The position numbers and the translations under genes were made by a program. Source: Methanoregula sp. (GTDB lineage: Archaea > Halobacteriota > Methanomicrobia > Methanomicrobiales > Methanospirillaceae). Taken from it: 7,721 nt of DNA. The notes under the pieces were generated by a model. It worked only from the letters and a program-made list of their open reading frames with translations, was not told the DNA's origin and ran no database searches. Of this stretch, positions 1 through 6,601 are shown piece by piece. The stretch is taken from positions 1 through 7,721 of the forward strand of contig PMKW01000179.1 in assembly GCA_003157895.1 (NCBI GenBank), in the 5' to 3' direction. Position 1 is the stretch's first letter; each line of letters starts with the position of its first letter.

Positions 1-1211
1 GCGGGGTTGCACTCCTTCTTTGCCTTGTCGTGCCGGCATCGGGCGATCTAACCCCGCTCTGGATGGAACCCGGCTCCGAGAGCGGTACGCTGTCGGGCGT
101 GGTCATATCCGCGGATGGATCGACCATTCTCATAGGTGGTTCTCAGCTGATCTCCCTTACCCCCGAAGGAAGGAAGCGCTGGGCCGGCTGGTCAGGGACC
201 TCCCTTGCTATCAGCAGCGAGGGGGATTATATCTTCGCTTCCACGGGCCGGGATATCCGTCTTATTTCAGGTGCAGGTTCCGTGATCTGGGATAAAACCA
301 CGGATATCGACATCACGGATTTATCCATAGTACCAAATGCATCCGTGATCGCAGCAGCCGGCGGTGGAAGGATAATGACCATGACGTTTTCGGGAGAAGC
401 GATTGGATTGAACTCAACCATGACCGTCAACCATATCAGGATCATGCCAGCGGGAGACCGAATCATTATCACCACGAATAATAACGTCATGTTGTCGAAT
501 TTCACTCTCATACCGGATTGGTCAGATACGGGCTCGGAGCAGAATCTTATTGCAGTAGCTCCCGACGGGTCTTCCTTTGTGACCGCGACCGCCAGCCGTG
601 TCCGGATGTACAGCGGAACCGGGAAACTTATCTGGGATAAAAAATTTGGCAACGGGAATGCAGAAGCCATTGCCTATTCGCGTGATGGTTCAATGATCGC
701 TGTCGGAACGGATGACAACCACCTGCTCGTGCTGAACCGTCTGGGGACATCGCTCTGGTCAGCAACTGCCGAAAACTGGATCACCTGCGTCGCAATCTCC
801 GATGACGGGAATATCATTGCCGCGGGCAGCCTGGACAAAAAGCTCTATGTCTATGACCGTTCCGGGACGTTACTAGGAACCTTTGCTACCCAGAGCCCGA
901 TCACGTTCAATTCCGTTGCTATTACCGGGGATGGATCCCTCATCGTTGTCGTTAACGGATTAGAAGCGTACGGGTTCTCGCGGTCGTCGTTCATGCCGGA
1001 AGAGACTCCGAATGAAACGATAACCGGGCCCTCTCCCGAAACGACAACGACACTCCTGCCTGCAACAATGACCCGGAAGGTTACTCCCAGAATAACGACA
1101 CTTCCAACACCCTATCCCACTACGTCTGAAACCCCGGAGACAGGCCTGCCGCCGGCAGCCCCGCTGACGGCGCTCCTGCTCCTGGTTCTCTGCCGGTTGA
1201 GGAAAACCTGA
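1..1211 (+). CDS. Secreted beta-propeller repeat protein, paralog 1 (5' end outside window)
   Basis: The reading frame is open from the first bases (codons from base 3). The visible N-terminus, GVALLLCLVVPASG, is the hydrophobic core and end of a signal peptide, so the true start lies upstream and the GTG at 30 is not the start. Roughly ten residues seem to be missing compared with the downstream paralog. The mature part contains eight repeats of about 35-42 residues, each with a hydrophobic-xS-x-DG-xx-IAAG turn and often ending in a GT-LLW-like strand. This is the WD40/PQQ-like propeller pattern, here probably eight blades. After the propeller comes a Thr/Pro/Ser-rich stalk of about 50 residues, then a short hydrophobic segment ending in basic residues (CRLRKT). 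Several N-x-S/T sequons suggest an extracellular glycoprotein. No PQQ-enzyme active-site motif is visible. Function is unknown; a surface protein-binding or structural role is inference. The gene pairs with the next gene as a tandem duplicate. Confidence 0.85.
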   Translation, partial: GVALLLCLVVPASGDLTPLWMEPGSESGTLSGVVISADGSTILIGGSQLISLTPEGRKRWAGWSGTSLAISSEGDYIFASTGRDIRLISGAGSVIWDKTTDIDITDLSIVPNASVIAAAGGGRIMTMTFSGEAIGLNSTMTVNHIRIMPAGDRIIITTNNNVMLSNFTLIPDWSDTGSEQNLIAVAPDGSSFVTATASRVRMYSGTGKLIWDKKFGNGNAEAIAYSRDGSMIAVGTDDNHLLVLNRLGTSLWSATAENWITCVAISDDGNIIAAGSLDKKLYVYDRSGTLLGTFATQSPITFNSVAITGDGSLIVVVNGLEAYGFSRSSFMPEETPNETITGPSPETTTTLLPATMTRKVTPRITTLPTPYPTTSETPETGLPPAAPLTALLLLVLCRLRKT

Positions 1212-1214
1212 TAC

Positions 1215-1220
1215 TTTTTT
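1215..1220 (+). terminator. T-run terminator candidate after paralog 1
   Basis: Six T residues begin four bases after the stop codon and are followed by a pyrimidine-rich stretch. Archaeal RNA polymerase commonly terminates at such T-runs without a hairpin, and no stable stem is visible here. Confidence 0.35.
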
Positions 1221-1237
1221 CCTTCTCCTCCCACAGG

Positions 1238-1248
1238 AATCTTTATCG
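1238..1248 (+). promoter_or_regulatory. TATA-like element upstream of paralog 2
   Basis: The AT-rich AATCTTTATC lies about 35 bases before the ATG at 1281 and resembles an archaeal TATA box. A start about 25 bases downstream would give a leader of about 10 bases containing GGGAT, a weak match to the archaeal ribosome-binding consensus. It suggests that the second paralog can be transcribed on its own. Confidence 0.35.
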
Positions 1249-1280
1249 CGGTTCCGGTCACCATCTCTCCTTGGGATTTT

Positions 1281-2498
1281 ATGAATTACCTGAGTCTTGT
1301 GATTCTCTGCGGGCTCTTTATCGTAACCGGTCTGCCCGCACCGGTGACAGGTGCCGTAGACCCGCTCTGGACAGAGGCCGCTACGACCCATGGCGAGTTA
1401 TCCTGCATCGTCATATCCGGTGACGGGTCGACCATCGTTGCCGGCGGCGACCAGTTGATCGCACTTACCCCTGACGGCCAGAAGCTCTGGACCGGCTGGT
1501 CCGGGGACAATCTTGCAATCAGCCGTGATGGGAATTATATTTTAACTTCGCAGGAGCAGACCGTCCGTATGATTTCCCGTTCCGGCACCCTGCTCTGGGA
1601 TACATCGCTTGATGTTCCTGTCACGGACATGACCATGTTGCCGGATGCATCCCTCATCGCAGCCGGCGGCGGGAGCCAGGTGCGGCTCATCAGTGCATCG
1701 GGAGCCGCTCTCAGGCAGAATATTTCCATTCCCGTTAACCATATCCGGCTCTTCCCGGAAGGTGACCAGGTCGTCATTACCTCAAAAGACGGCATTCAGA
1801 TATCGAATCTGACGCTCTTCTCGGAATGGTCGGACACGAATATGAGCCAGGACCTCGTTGAAGTTGCTGCTGACGGTTCCTCTTTTGTGAGCGTGACCAA
1901 TAATCGTATCAGGCTGTACACCCGGGACAGGAGGCTGCAATGGGATCATGGTCTTTCGGGCGGTAATGCACTGGCGTTTGCCTACTCGCGGGACGGTTCA
2001 ACGATTGTCGTCGGCAGGGATGATAACACCGTGCAGGCGCTGGACCGCAATGGTACCCTGCTCTGGACAGCACGTGCCACACACTGGATCACCAGCGTTG
2101 CGGTTTCCGATGACGGGAACACGATTGCCGCGGGCAGCATGGACAAGAACCTCTCTGTCTTTGACCGGGCCGGGACGAAACTGGGATCCTTTACTGCGAA
2201 AAACCCGATCAAAGCCCGTTCGGTTGCCGTGAGCGGAGACGGCTCGTTGATTGCAGCGGTAGACGCAGCTACGGTGTACGGCTTCTCCCGGTCGCAGTTT
2301 ACACAGCCACTCACTACTGCAGTGACAACGACAGCAACCCCGGCTCCCGTGATAACGCCGGTCCCTTCCGCGACCGCCTTATCAGCATCTTCATCCCCCT
2401 CAATCCCTCCTGCCACAACCATACCGGAGGCAATACCTCTTTCTGTCCCGCTGGCCGGGCTTGCGATCCTCATCCTCATCCGTTCCCGGCATCCCTGA
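1281..2498 (+). CDS. Secreted beta-propeller repeat protein, paralog 2
   Basis: This is a complete 405-residue protein. Residues 1-24 form a signal peptide (MNYLSLVILCGLFIVTGLPA, then PVTG), with cleavage likely near residue 24-25. Residues 25-340 hold eight propeller repeats whose DG-type turns fall near residues 49, 84, 123, 161, 199, 239, 279 and 321. The best-formed units are the sixth and seventh (YSRDGSTIVVGRDDN and VSDDGNTIAAGSMDK). Residues 341-380 are a Thr/Pro/Ser/Ala-rich stalk. The last 21 residues (IPLSVPLAGLAILILIRSRHP minus its final P) form a PxxxP motif, a short hydrophobic stretch and a basic tail, like an archaeosortase-type sorting signal or a membrane anchor. Compared with the upstream paralog, the propellers match without a net gap and are about 52% identical (164 of 316 by hand count), while the stalks diverge. 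The likely location is the outer face of the cell envelope. The ligand or partner is unknown. Confidence 0.9.
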   Translation: MNYLSLVILCGLFIVTGLPAPVTGAVDPLWTEAATTHGELSCIVISGDGSTIVAGGDQLIALTPDGQKLWTGWSGDNLAISRDGNYILTSQEQTVRMISRSGTLLWDTSLDVPVTDMTMLPDASLIAAGGGSQVRLISASGAALRQNISIPVNHIRLFPEGDQVVITSKDGIQISNLTLFSEWSDTNMSQDLVEVAADGSSFVSVTNNRIRLYTRDRRLQWDHGLSGGNALAFAYSRDGSTIVVGRDDNTVQALDRNGTLLWTARATHWITSVAVSDDGNTIAAGSMDKNLSVFDRAGTKLGSFTAKNPIKARSVAVSGDGSLIAAVDAATVYGFSRSQFTQPLTTAVTTTATPAPVITPVPSATALSASSSPSIPPATTIPEAIPLSVPLAGLAILILIRSRHP

Positions 2499-2501
2499 AA
2501 C

Positions 2502-2508
2502 TTTTTTT
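2502..2508 (+). terminator. T-run terminator candidate after paralog 2
   Basis: Seven T residues begin three bases after the stop codon at 2498 and are followed by an AT-rich stretch. There is no strong stem directly before them, which fits factor-light archaeal termination at T-runs. Confidence 0.4.
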
Positions 2509-2563
2509 AATGATTTTATGGGGATTCCCCTGCGGTTTTCAGCAGGTCTCAGGTCCTGCCGGC

Positions 2564-2578
2564 ATAATAACAAATATC
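2564..2578 (+). promoter_or_regulatory. TATA-like element upstream of the ferritin-like/VIT gene
   Basis: The AT-rich ATAATAACAAATATC lies about 30-45 bases before the ATG at 2608, in otherwise GC-rich sequence. No Shine-Dalgarno sequence is visible before the ATG, so a short-leader or leaderless transcript is likely. A weak inverted repeat (GCAGG at 2542 and CCTGC at 2555) lies just upstream; I assign it no function. Confidence 0.35.
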
Positions 2579-2607
2579 CCTGTTTAACCGCAATCAGTTG
2601 AATACGT

Positions 2608-3489
2608 ATGCAAGGACCGGACACTGATGCACAGCTGGTAAAAAAAATCCTGCCCATCCAAAGAAGCGAGATCACCGAGCACCATATCTATACAAAGATT
2701 GCTGCAGCAACACCGGAACCCGGTAATCGCGATGTTCTGACCCGCATCGCAGCACAGGAGCTCGAGCACTATGGGATCTGGAAGCGCTATACGGGGCAGG
2801 ATGTAGCGCCTGACTGGAAGCGCATCTGGTTCTATTGTCTGGTTGCCCGCATCTTCGGGATGACGTTTGCGATCAAACTTATGGAAGGAATGGAGCAGCA
2901 TGCACAGTCCGTTGACCAGTCCTTGCCCGACCTCATCCCCGAGATGCCACAGATGCTGGCAAACGAGCAGGCGCATGAAAAGGATCTGATCGCGCTCATT
3001 GATGAAGAGCGGCTGAAATATATCGGTTCAGTCGTGCTGGGTTTAAATGACGCACTTATTGAATTTACCGGTACCCTGGCCGGGCTCACGTTTGCCCTCC
3101 AGAATACCCGGATTATTGCAATGGCCGGCCTTATCACCGGCGTTGCTGCTTCCCTCTCTATGGGAGCTTCCGAGTACCTGTCGCAGCGGTCGGATGGCCG
3201 GCAGACCGATCCTTTGAAGGCATCGCTCTACACAGGAGCTACCTATATCCTTACCGTCGTGCTGCTGATCCTGCCTTATCTCCTTCTCCAAAGCCTCTAC
3301 GGTGCGCTTGCCCTGACCCTGGCAGGGGCGGTCCTTGTCATCCTGTTGTTCACGTTCTATATCTCGGTAGCAAAAGGTCTCCCGTTCTGGCGGAGGTTCG
3401 CTGAAATGGCCTGCATCTGCCTCGGGATAGCAGCGATCTCCTTTGTGATCGGTCTTGTCATCCGGGTCTTCCTGAATGTGAGTGTCTGA
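2608..3489 (+). CDS. Ferritin-like di-iron domain fused to VIT1/CCC1-type membrane transporter (MbfA-like)
   Basis: This 293-residue protein has two parts. Residues 10-133 form a rubrerythrin/ferritin-like four-helix domain with plausible di-iron ligands: E21 or E24 in helix 1, E51 and H54 (ELEH), E93 or E96, then E120 and H123 (EQAH). Residues 138-290 form a VIT1/CCC1 domain with about five membrane helices. Its hallmarks are GLNDALIEFTGTLAG (145-159) in the first helix and SMGASEYLSQRS (184-195) at the end of the second. The loop between helices 2 and 3 is short, so the cytoplasmic metal-binding helices of eukaryotic VIT1 are absent. The N-terminal ferritin-like domain probably takes their place. 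In bacteria this architecture is MbfA, an iron exporter that protects against iron and peroxide stress. A similar role here, moving Fe(II) or Mn(II) across the cytoplasmic membrane, is inference. The gene stands alone, with its own promoter-like element and a downstream T-run. Confidence 0.9.
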   Translation: MQGPDTDAQLVKKILPIQRSEITEHHIYTKIAAATPEPGNRDVLTRIAAQELEHYGIWKRYTGQDVAPDWKRIWFYCLVARIFGMTFAIKLMEGMEQHAQSVDQSLPDLIPEMPQMLANEQAHEKDLIALIDEERLKYIGSVVLGLNDALIEFTGTLAGLTFALQNTRIIAMAGLITGVAASLSMGASEYLSQRSDGRQTDPLKASLYTGATYILTVVLLILPYLLLQSLYGALALTLAGAVLVILLFTFYISVAKGLPFWRRFAEMACICLGIAAISFVIGLVIRVFLNVSV

Positions 3490-3504
3490 ATTTTCCTTAC
3501 TGCC

Positions 3505-3517
3505 AAAAAATTTTTTT
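3505..3517. terminator. Bidirectional A6T7 terminator candidate between convergent genes
   Basis: Six A residues followed by seven T residues lie 15 bases after the stop of the + strand transporter gene. The T-run could end + strand transcription. The A-run reads as T6 on the - strand and could end transcription from the convergent agmatine gene about 105 bases after its stop. A nearby inverted repeat, GATGAG (3545-3550) and CTCATC (3557-3562), could form a 6-bp stem. The rest of 3490-3614 holds no gene that I can support. Confidence 0.4.
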
Positions 3518-3614
3518 GAGATCTATTTCTCCGGTCTTGCCACTGATGAGACCTGACTCATCCGAGAGCTTCGAAGATTATCAAACTTTTACTCCTTTAA
3601 AATAAGTGGAACGG

Positions 3615-5540
3615 TTAAAGAATTCGCGGCTGCTGCTGGGTAGCACAATGAAATGTCCCGTACCCTTCAACCAGCGCCCGGGCATCGATCCCTACAACCG
3701 TGCGGCCCGGGAAGATCTCCTGAATAATGCGGAGGGCTTCTGCATCGTGCGGGTCGGCAAAGACGGGAACGATCACCACCGTGTTGCCGATGTAGAAGTT
3801 CGAGTAGCTCGCCGGGTACCGCTCATCGCTGTCGGTGACTTTTGCCGGCATGGGAAGTCTGATGACCGTAAGCGGTTTTCCGTCCTGGTCGCTTGACTTC
3901 CGCAGGATCTCATAATTATCGTGCAGGGCCTTATAATTCGCATCGGAACTATCGGTCTCATAGGCGCATACGACCGTCGAAGGCCCGACAAAACGGGCGA
4001 TATCGTCGATATGCCCGTCGGTATCGTCCCCGACAACCCCCTCGTTGAGCCAGATCACCTTTTCAACCCCCAGATAACTTTTAAGGTTATTCTCTATCTG
4101 GCCGGCGGATAACGCCGGGTTGCGGTTGGGGTTGAGGAGGCAGGCACGGGTTGTGAGAACCGTCCCCCGCCCGTTCACATCAATAGACCCGCCTTCCAGC
4201 ACAATGCCCGGCTCAAACATCGGGAGACAGAGGCGCCTGTTCATGATATGAGGCATCTTCCCGTCCGCTATCTGGTTCTCGTACTTGTTACCCCAGGCAT
4301 TGAAATTCCACCGGACAATGGCAGTCTTTTTTTGGACGCGGTTGACCACAAACGTCGGGCCATAATCCCTCATCCAGATATCGGTGTATTCACTGGTATG
4401 CAGGACGATTCGCGAGAGGTCGACGTCCATCTCGCGGAGCCGGGCCCTCACTTTACGGTGGATGACTGCCGTAGGTACGAAAAGTTCGATCCGCTCCGAT
4501 ACATGGACTGCCCGGATAAAGGCATAATAGGCATTTTCCACATCGGCAATATGGGGGAAGGTTGTCTGGTTATGGGGCCACGAGAGCCAGACCGCTTCGT
4601 GGGGTTCCCACTCGGCCGGCATATGGAATCCCCGGTTCTGCGGGGTATCCCCCCCGCGAAGGGCCGGAAAAGCGCCGGATTCTCCGGGGAACGGAACGGA
4701 AATTTTCCCGTACGTGTCCGGCCTGCGGTTCCGGATGAACCCCCAGGATTCCCGGACGTCGTGATTCATGGAGAGATCCACCGCGCTTAAGAGTATCTCC
4801 TCCCGGTCACCGGCCTTTGCGAGGATTTTACCGAACGCATCACAGACAAAGGACCCGCCAAAGAAAGAACAGGCCTCTTCCTGCCCGACACGGTTTACGG
4901 CGGCAATGTGTACACTGTTTGCGACGGCATGGCTCCGCTGGATCAGTTCCCATGCGTCCTGCCAGGCTCCTTCAGGAGGTATGTCGCTTGTGGGATGCCC
5001 GATGGCGGTCGGGTAGATGATGATCTCTGCACCTTCAAGGGCAACGCAACGTGCGGCTTCAGGGAACCACTGGTCGTAACAGATGAGGACTCCGATGCAG
5101 CCGAACCGCGTGGAAACGACCTGATAGGAATTCCCGGGATAGAAATACCCTTTCTCAAAAAAACCCGGGTCCTGCGGGATATGGACTTTATGATAAGGGG
5201 GGTTCGTTGTGCCATCCGTGTTGATGACAACCGCCGAATTGTAATAGTTCCCGTCCGGCGCCTTCTCATACAACGGGACGATGATGACAACCTGGTGTTC
5301 CTTTGCAATCCTTGAGAAAAAATGGGTGGACTCGCCCGGGACGGTCTCAGCACAAGGGAATGCATTGGTACCGATATGCTGGGGAAAATAACGGGTCCGG
5401 TAGAGTTCGGGAAGGCAGATAATGTCTGCACCGGCTTTTACTGCCTCCTCTACCCTGGCCAGGGCTTTTTTGAGCATCGCCTCCCGGTCATCCTCCACCC
5501 TCATCTGGATAAGACCGATCGTGACCTTCCCGTTCTGCAT
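3615..5540 (-). CDS. Bifunctional N-carbamoylputrescine amidase / agmatine deiminase fusion
   Basis: This 641-residue gene joins two normally separate enzymes. Residues 5-280 are a nitrilase-superfamily domain with the Glu-Lys-Cys triad: E45 (LPELY), K118 (YHKVHIP) and C154 (LICYDQWFPEAAR). The DQWFPEAAR and PTAIG stretches are typical of AguB, N-carbamoylputrescine amidase. Residues 307-641 are a complete agmatine deiminase domain (AguA, guanidino-modifying superfamily) with PAEWEPHEAVWLSWP at its start, WMRDYGP (389-395), EGGSIDVNGRGT (449-460), TDGHIDD with H510, and C632 in GTFHCATQQQP. Together they would convert agmatine to N-carbamoylputrescine and then to putrescine, NH3 and CO2 in the cytoplasm. 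Residues 281-306 are a linker. The in-frame ATG at M307 (base 4622) is where a separate AguA would start. ATG 5540 is preceded by a weak AGGAT. No other polyamine gene is visible in the window. The fusion depends on a 7-base homopolymer in the linker and could be a sequencing artefact. Confidence 0.9.
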   Translation of the reverse strand: MQNGKVTIGLIQMRVEDDREAMLKKALARVEEAVKAGADIICLPELYRTRYFPQHIGTNAFPCAETVPGESTHFFSRIAKEHQVVIIVPLYEKAPDGNYYNSAVVINTDGTTNPPYHKVHIPQDPGFFEKGYFYPGNSYQVVSTRFGCIGVLICYDQWFPEAARCVALEGAEIIIYPTAIGHPTSDIPPEGAWQDAWELIQRSHAVANSVHIAAVNRVGQEEACSFFGGSFVCDAFGKILAKAGDREEILLSAVDLSMNHDVRESWGFIRNRRPDTYGKISVPFPGESGAFPALRGGDTPQNRGFHMPAEWEPHEAVWLSWPHNQTTFPHIADVENAYYAFIRAVHVSERIELFVPTAVIHRKVRARLREMDVDLSRIVLHTSEYTDIWMRDYGPTFVVNRVQKKTAIVRWNFNAWGNKYENQIADGKMPHIMNRRLCLPMFEPGIVLEGGSIDVNGRGTVLTTRACLLNPNRNPALSAGQIENNLKSYLGVEKVIWLNEGVVGDDTDGHIDDIARFVGPSTVVCAYETDSSDANYKALHDNYEILRKSSDQDGKPLTVIRLPMPAKVTDSDERYPASYSNFYIGNTVVIVPVFADPHDAEALRIIQEIFPGRTVVGIDARALVEGYGTFHCATQQQPRIL

Positions 5541-5676
5541 ATATCTCGATCCTAGGAGTTATTTTTCTTCGGATATCATGCTATCTCTCTGGTGTTACGA
5601 ACAGGGAACATCAGGTACCGGTGAGTGGAGAAGAACATGGCGAAGGAGTGTTCTCCTGCCAATCTGAACCAAGGCA
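5541..5676 (-). promoter_or_regulatory. Upstream region of the agmatine gene with TATA-like sequence
   Basis: This 136-base gap separates the methyltransferase stop from the agmatine gene start on the same strand, so the two are probably transcribed separately. On the - strand the AT-rich GAAAAATAAC (about 5558-5568) and CATGATATCC (about 5573-5582) are TATA candidates. A 6-bp inverted repeat (GGAGAA at 5627, TTCTCC at 5651) is present but unconvincing. No coding sequence or RNA gene is recognised here. Confidence 0.3.
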
Positions 5677-6507
5677 CTACGGCCGGTGAACCATATCAAA
5701 TACCCGGCGGCTTATCCCGGGTGCAATGTTCCCGCAGGGAGCAGAATACCTGACTGTGAGTCCTTTTCCTTCATACGCAGCGATAAGAGCGGGGATCTGT
5801 TCTTTTGCCTTGAAGGTATAGAAGTGGACCATGCCCCCCTCTGCAAGAAGCGGCAGGAAGGTTTCAAGCGCATGATCCATCCCATAGGGTGTCGGGATGA
5901 TAATCCGGTTAAATTCCTTGTAGGGGAAGTGTTCTGTGTCGAATGCATCACCCAAAAAGAGATGGCAGTTCCCGGTAACATGGTTGAGATCCGCATTTTT
6001 TTGGAGGTACCGGAACGCATCGGGATTATTTTCCATGGCATACACCACGGCACCCTGTGCCGCGGCAGGGATGACAAACGGCCCGGCTCCTGCAAAGGGG
6101 ATATATACCCGTTCACCCGATCCGACCTGGCCGGTCACCCGCTTCCGTTCCTGTGCCATCCGGGTTGAAAAGAATGCCCTGCCGACATCAAGACGGTAAG
6201 AGAACCCGGACTCGCGGTGCACCGTGACCGTTCTCTCCCCCATCAGGACTTCGTACCGGGCCGTGCGTGAACTGCCGGCGACCTTCTCTTTCTTGTTGAG
6301 GATGGTTGTGATGTTTTTCCGGCGGGAGACGATGGCCTGTGCGATAGTCTGTTTCCAGGGTTCCAGTCTTTCAGGAAGGGCGAGGACCGCGATATCACCG
6401 ATCACCTCGAAATGATCGGACACGTATGGCAGGACATCCGCCGGCAGTATCCCCGCAAGCTGGTCTCTTAAGCCCATAGCTACCGGATACATACGCCGGT
6501 TCCTCAT
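5677..6507 (-). CDS. Trm5/Taw-family class I SAM-dependent methyltransferase (probable tRNA-modifying)
   Basis: The call is for a 276-residue protein. An upstream in-frame ATG at 6567 would add 20 residues, but it lies inside the AT-rich element that looks like the divergent promoter. The ATG at 6507 has AGGA ten bases before it, so I prefer it; ATGs at 6492 and 6477 are also possible. Residues about 20-125 match the Trm5 middle domain: FEVIGDIAVLALPERL, then RKNITTIL, GSSRTARYEVLMGE and FFSTRMAQER, with the conserved Arg at R116. The catalytic Rossmann domain follows with the SAM loop PFAGAGPF (137-144), the acidic E159 in AMENNPDA, GD at 186-187, and GGMVHFYTF. Where Trm5 enzymes carry NLP, this protein has PTP (205-207, RIIIPTPYG). 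It also ends with an unusual APCGNIAPG stretch. The Trm5 D1 domain is absent. A role in modifying guanosine 37 or a wyosine precursor in tRNA is plausible from the family, but the exact reaction is uncertain. Confidence 0.82.
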   Translation of the reverse strand: MRNRRMYPVAMGLRDQLAGILPADVLPYVSDHFEVIGDIAVLALPERLEPWKQTIAQAIVSRRKNITTILNKKEKVAGSSRTARYEVLMGERTVTVHRESGFSYRLDVGRAFFSTRMAQERKRVTGQVGSGERVYIPFAGAGPFVIPAAAQGAVVYAMENNPDAFRYLQKNADLNHVTGNCHLFLGDAFDTEHFPYKEFNRIIIPTPYGMDHALETFLPLLAEGGMVHFYTFKAKEQIPALIAAYEGKGLTVRYSAPCGNIAPGISRRVFDMVHRP

Positions 6508-6564
6508 ATTAACAGGTTCCTGCACTGATCTGTACCGGGCGCCTGATGCTGTCAGGCGATCACC

Positions 6565-6577
6565 CATATCTTAATGA
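6565..6577. promoter_or_regulatory. Shared divergent promoter element between methyltransferase and pirin genes
   Basis: CATATCTTAATGA is the most AT-rich stretch between the two divergent genes. On the + strand it lies about 25-37 bases before the pirin ATG at 6602, the usual TATA spacing for a short-leader or leaderless archaeal transcript. The pirin ATG has no Shine-Dalgarno sequence, which fits. Read on the - strand it is also TATA-like (ATTAAGATATG) and would place a transcription start near 6545, upstream of the preferred methyltransferase start. Confidence 0.4.
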
Positions 6578-6601
6578 GCCGGCACTTCCTGTTTCTTCAT
6601 T

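Noticed and set aside
53..2300. PQQ-dependent dehydrogenase function for the propeller proteins
   Set aside because: The repeats look PQQ-like, but the tryptophan-docking motifs are irregular and no cofactor or calcium-binding catalytic residues are visible, so only the fold is called.
1982..2479. Long open frame of 165 codons on the - strand inside paralog 2
   Set aside because: It is antisense to a well-supported gene, has a low-complexity translation (Ala/Val-rich from the Thr/Pro stalk) and resembles no family. It is a coding shadow of GC-rich sequence.
2531..2560. Inverted repeat GCAGG/CCTGC as an operator or terminator
   Set aside because: The stem is only 5 bp with an 8-base loop, lies upstream of the TATA-like element, and has no T-run after it. 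Such repeats are expected by chance here.
3543..3565. CTGATGAG followed by CTGA and CGAGAG, resembling a C/D box sRNA or a hammerhead core
   Set aside because: The C box needs a purine where C stands, the C and D boxes are too close for a guide, and the GAA of a hammerhead core is missing. A simple 6-bp inverted repeat explains it.
4248..4790. Open frame of 180 codons on the + strand opposite the agmatine gene
   Set aside because: It lies fully antisense to a gene with intact catalytic motifs, has no family resemblance and no promoter-like element. It is a shadow frame.
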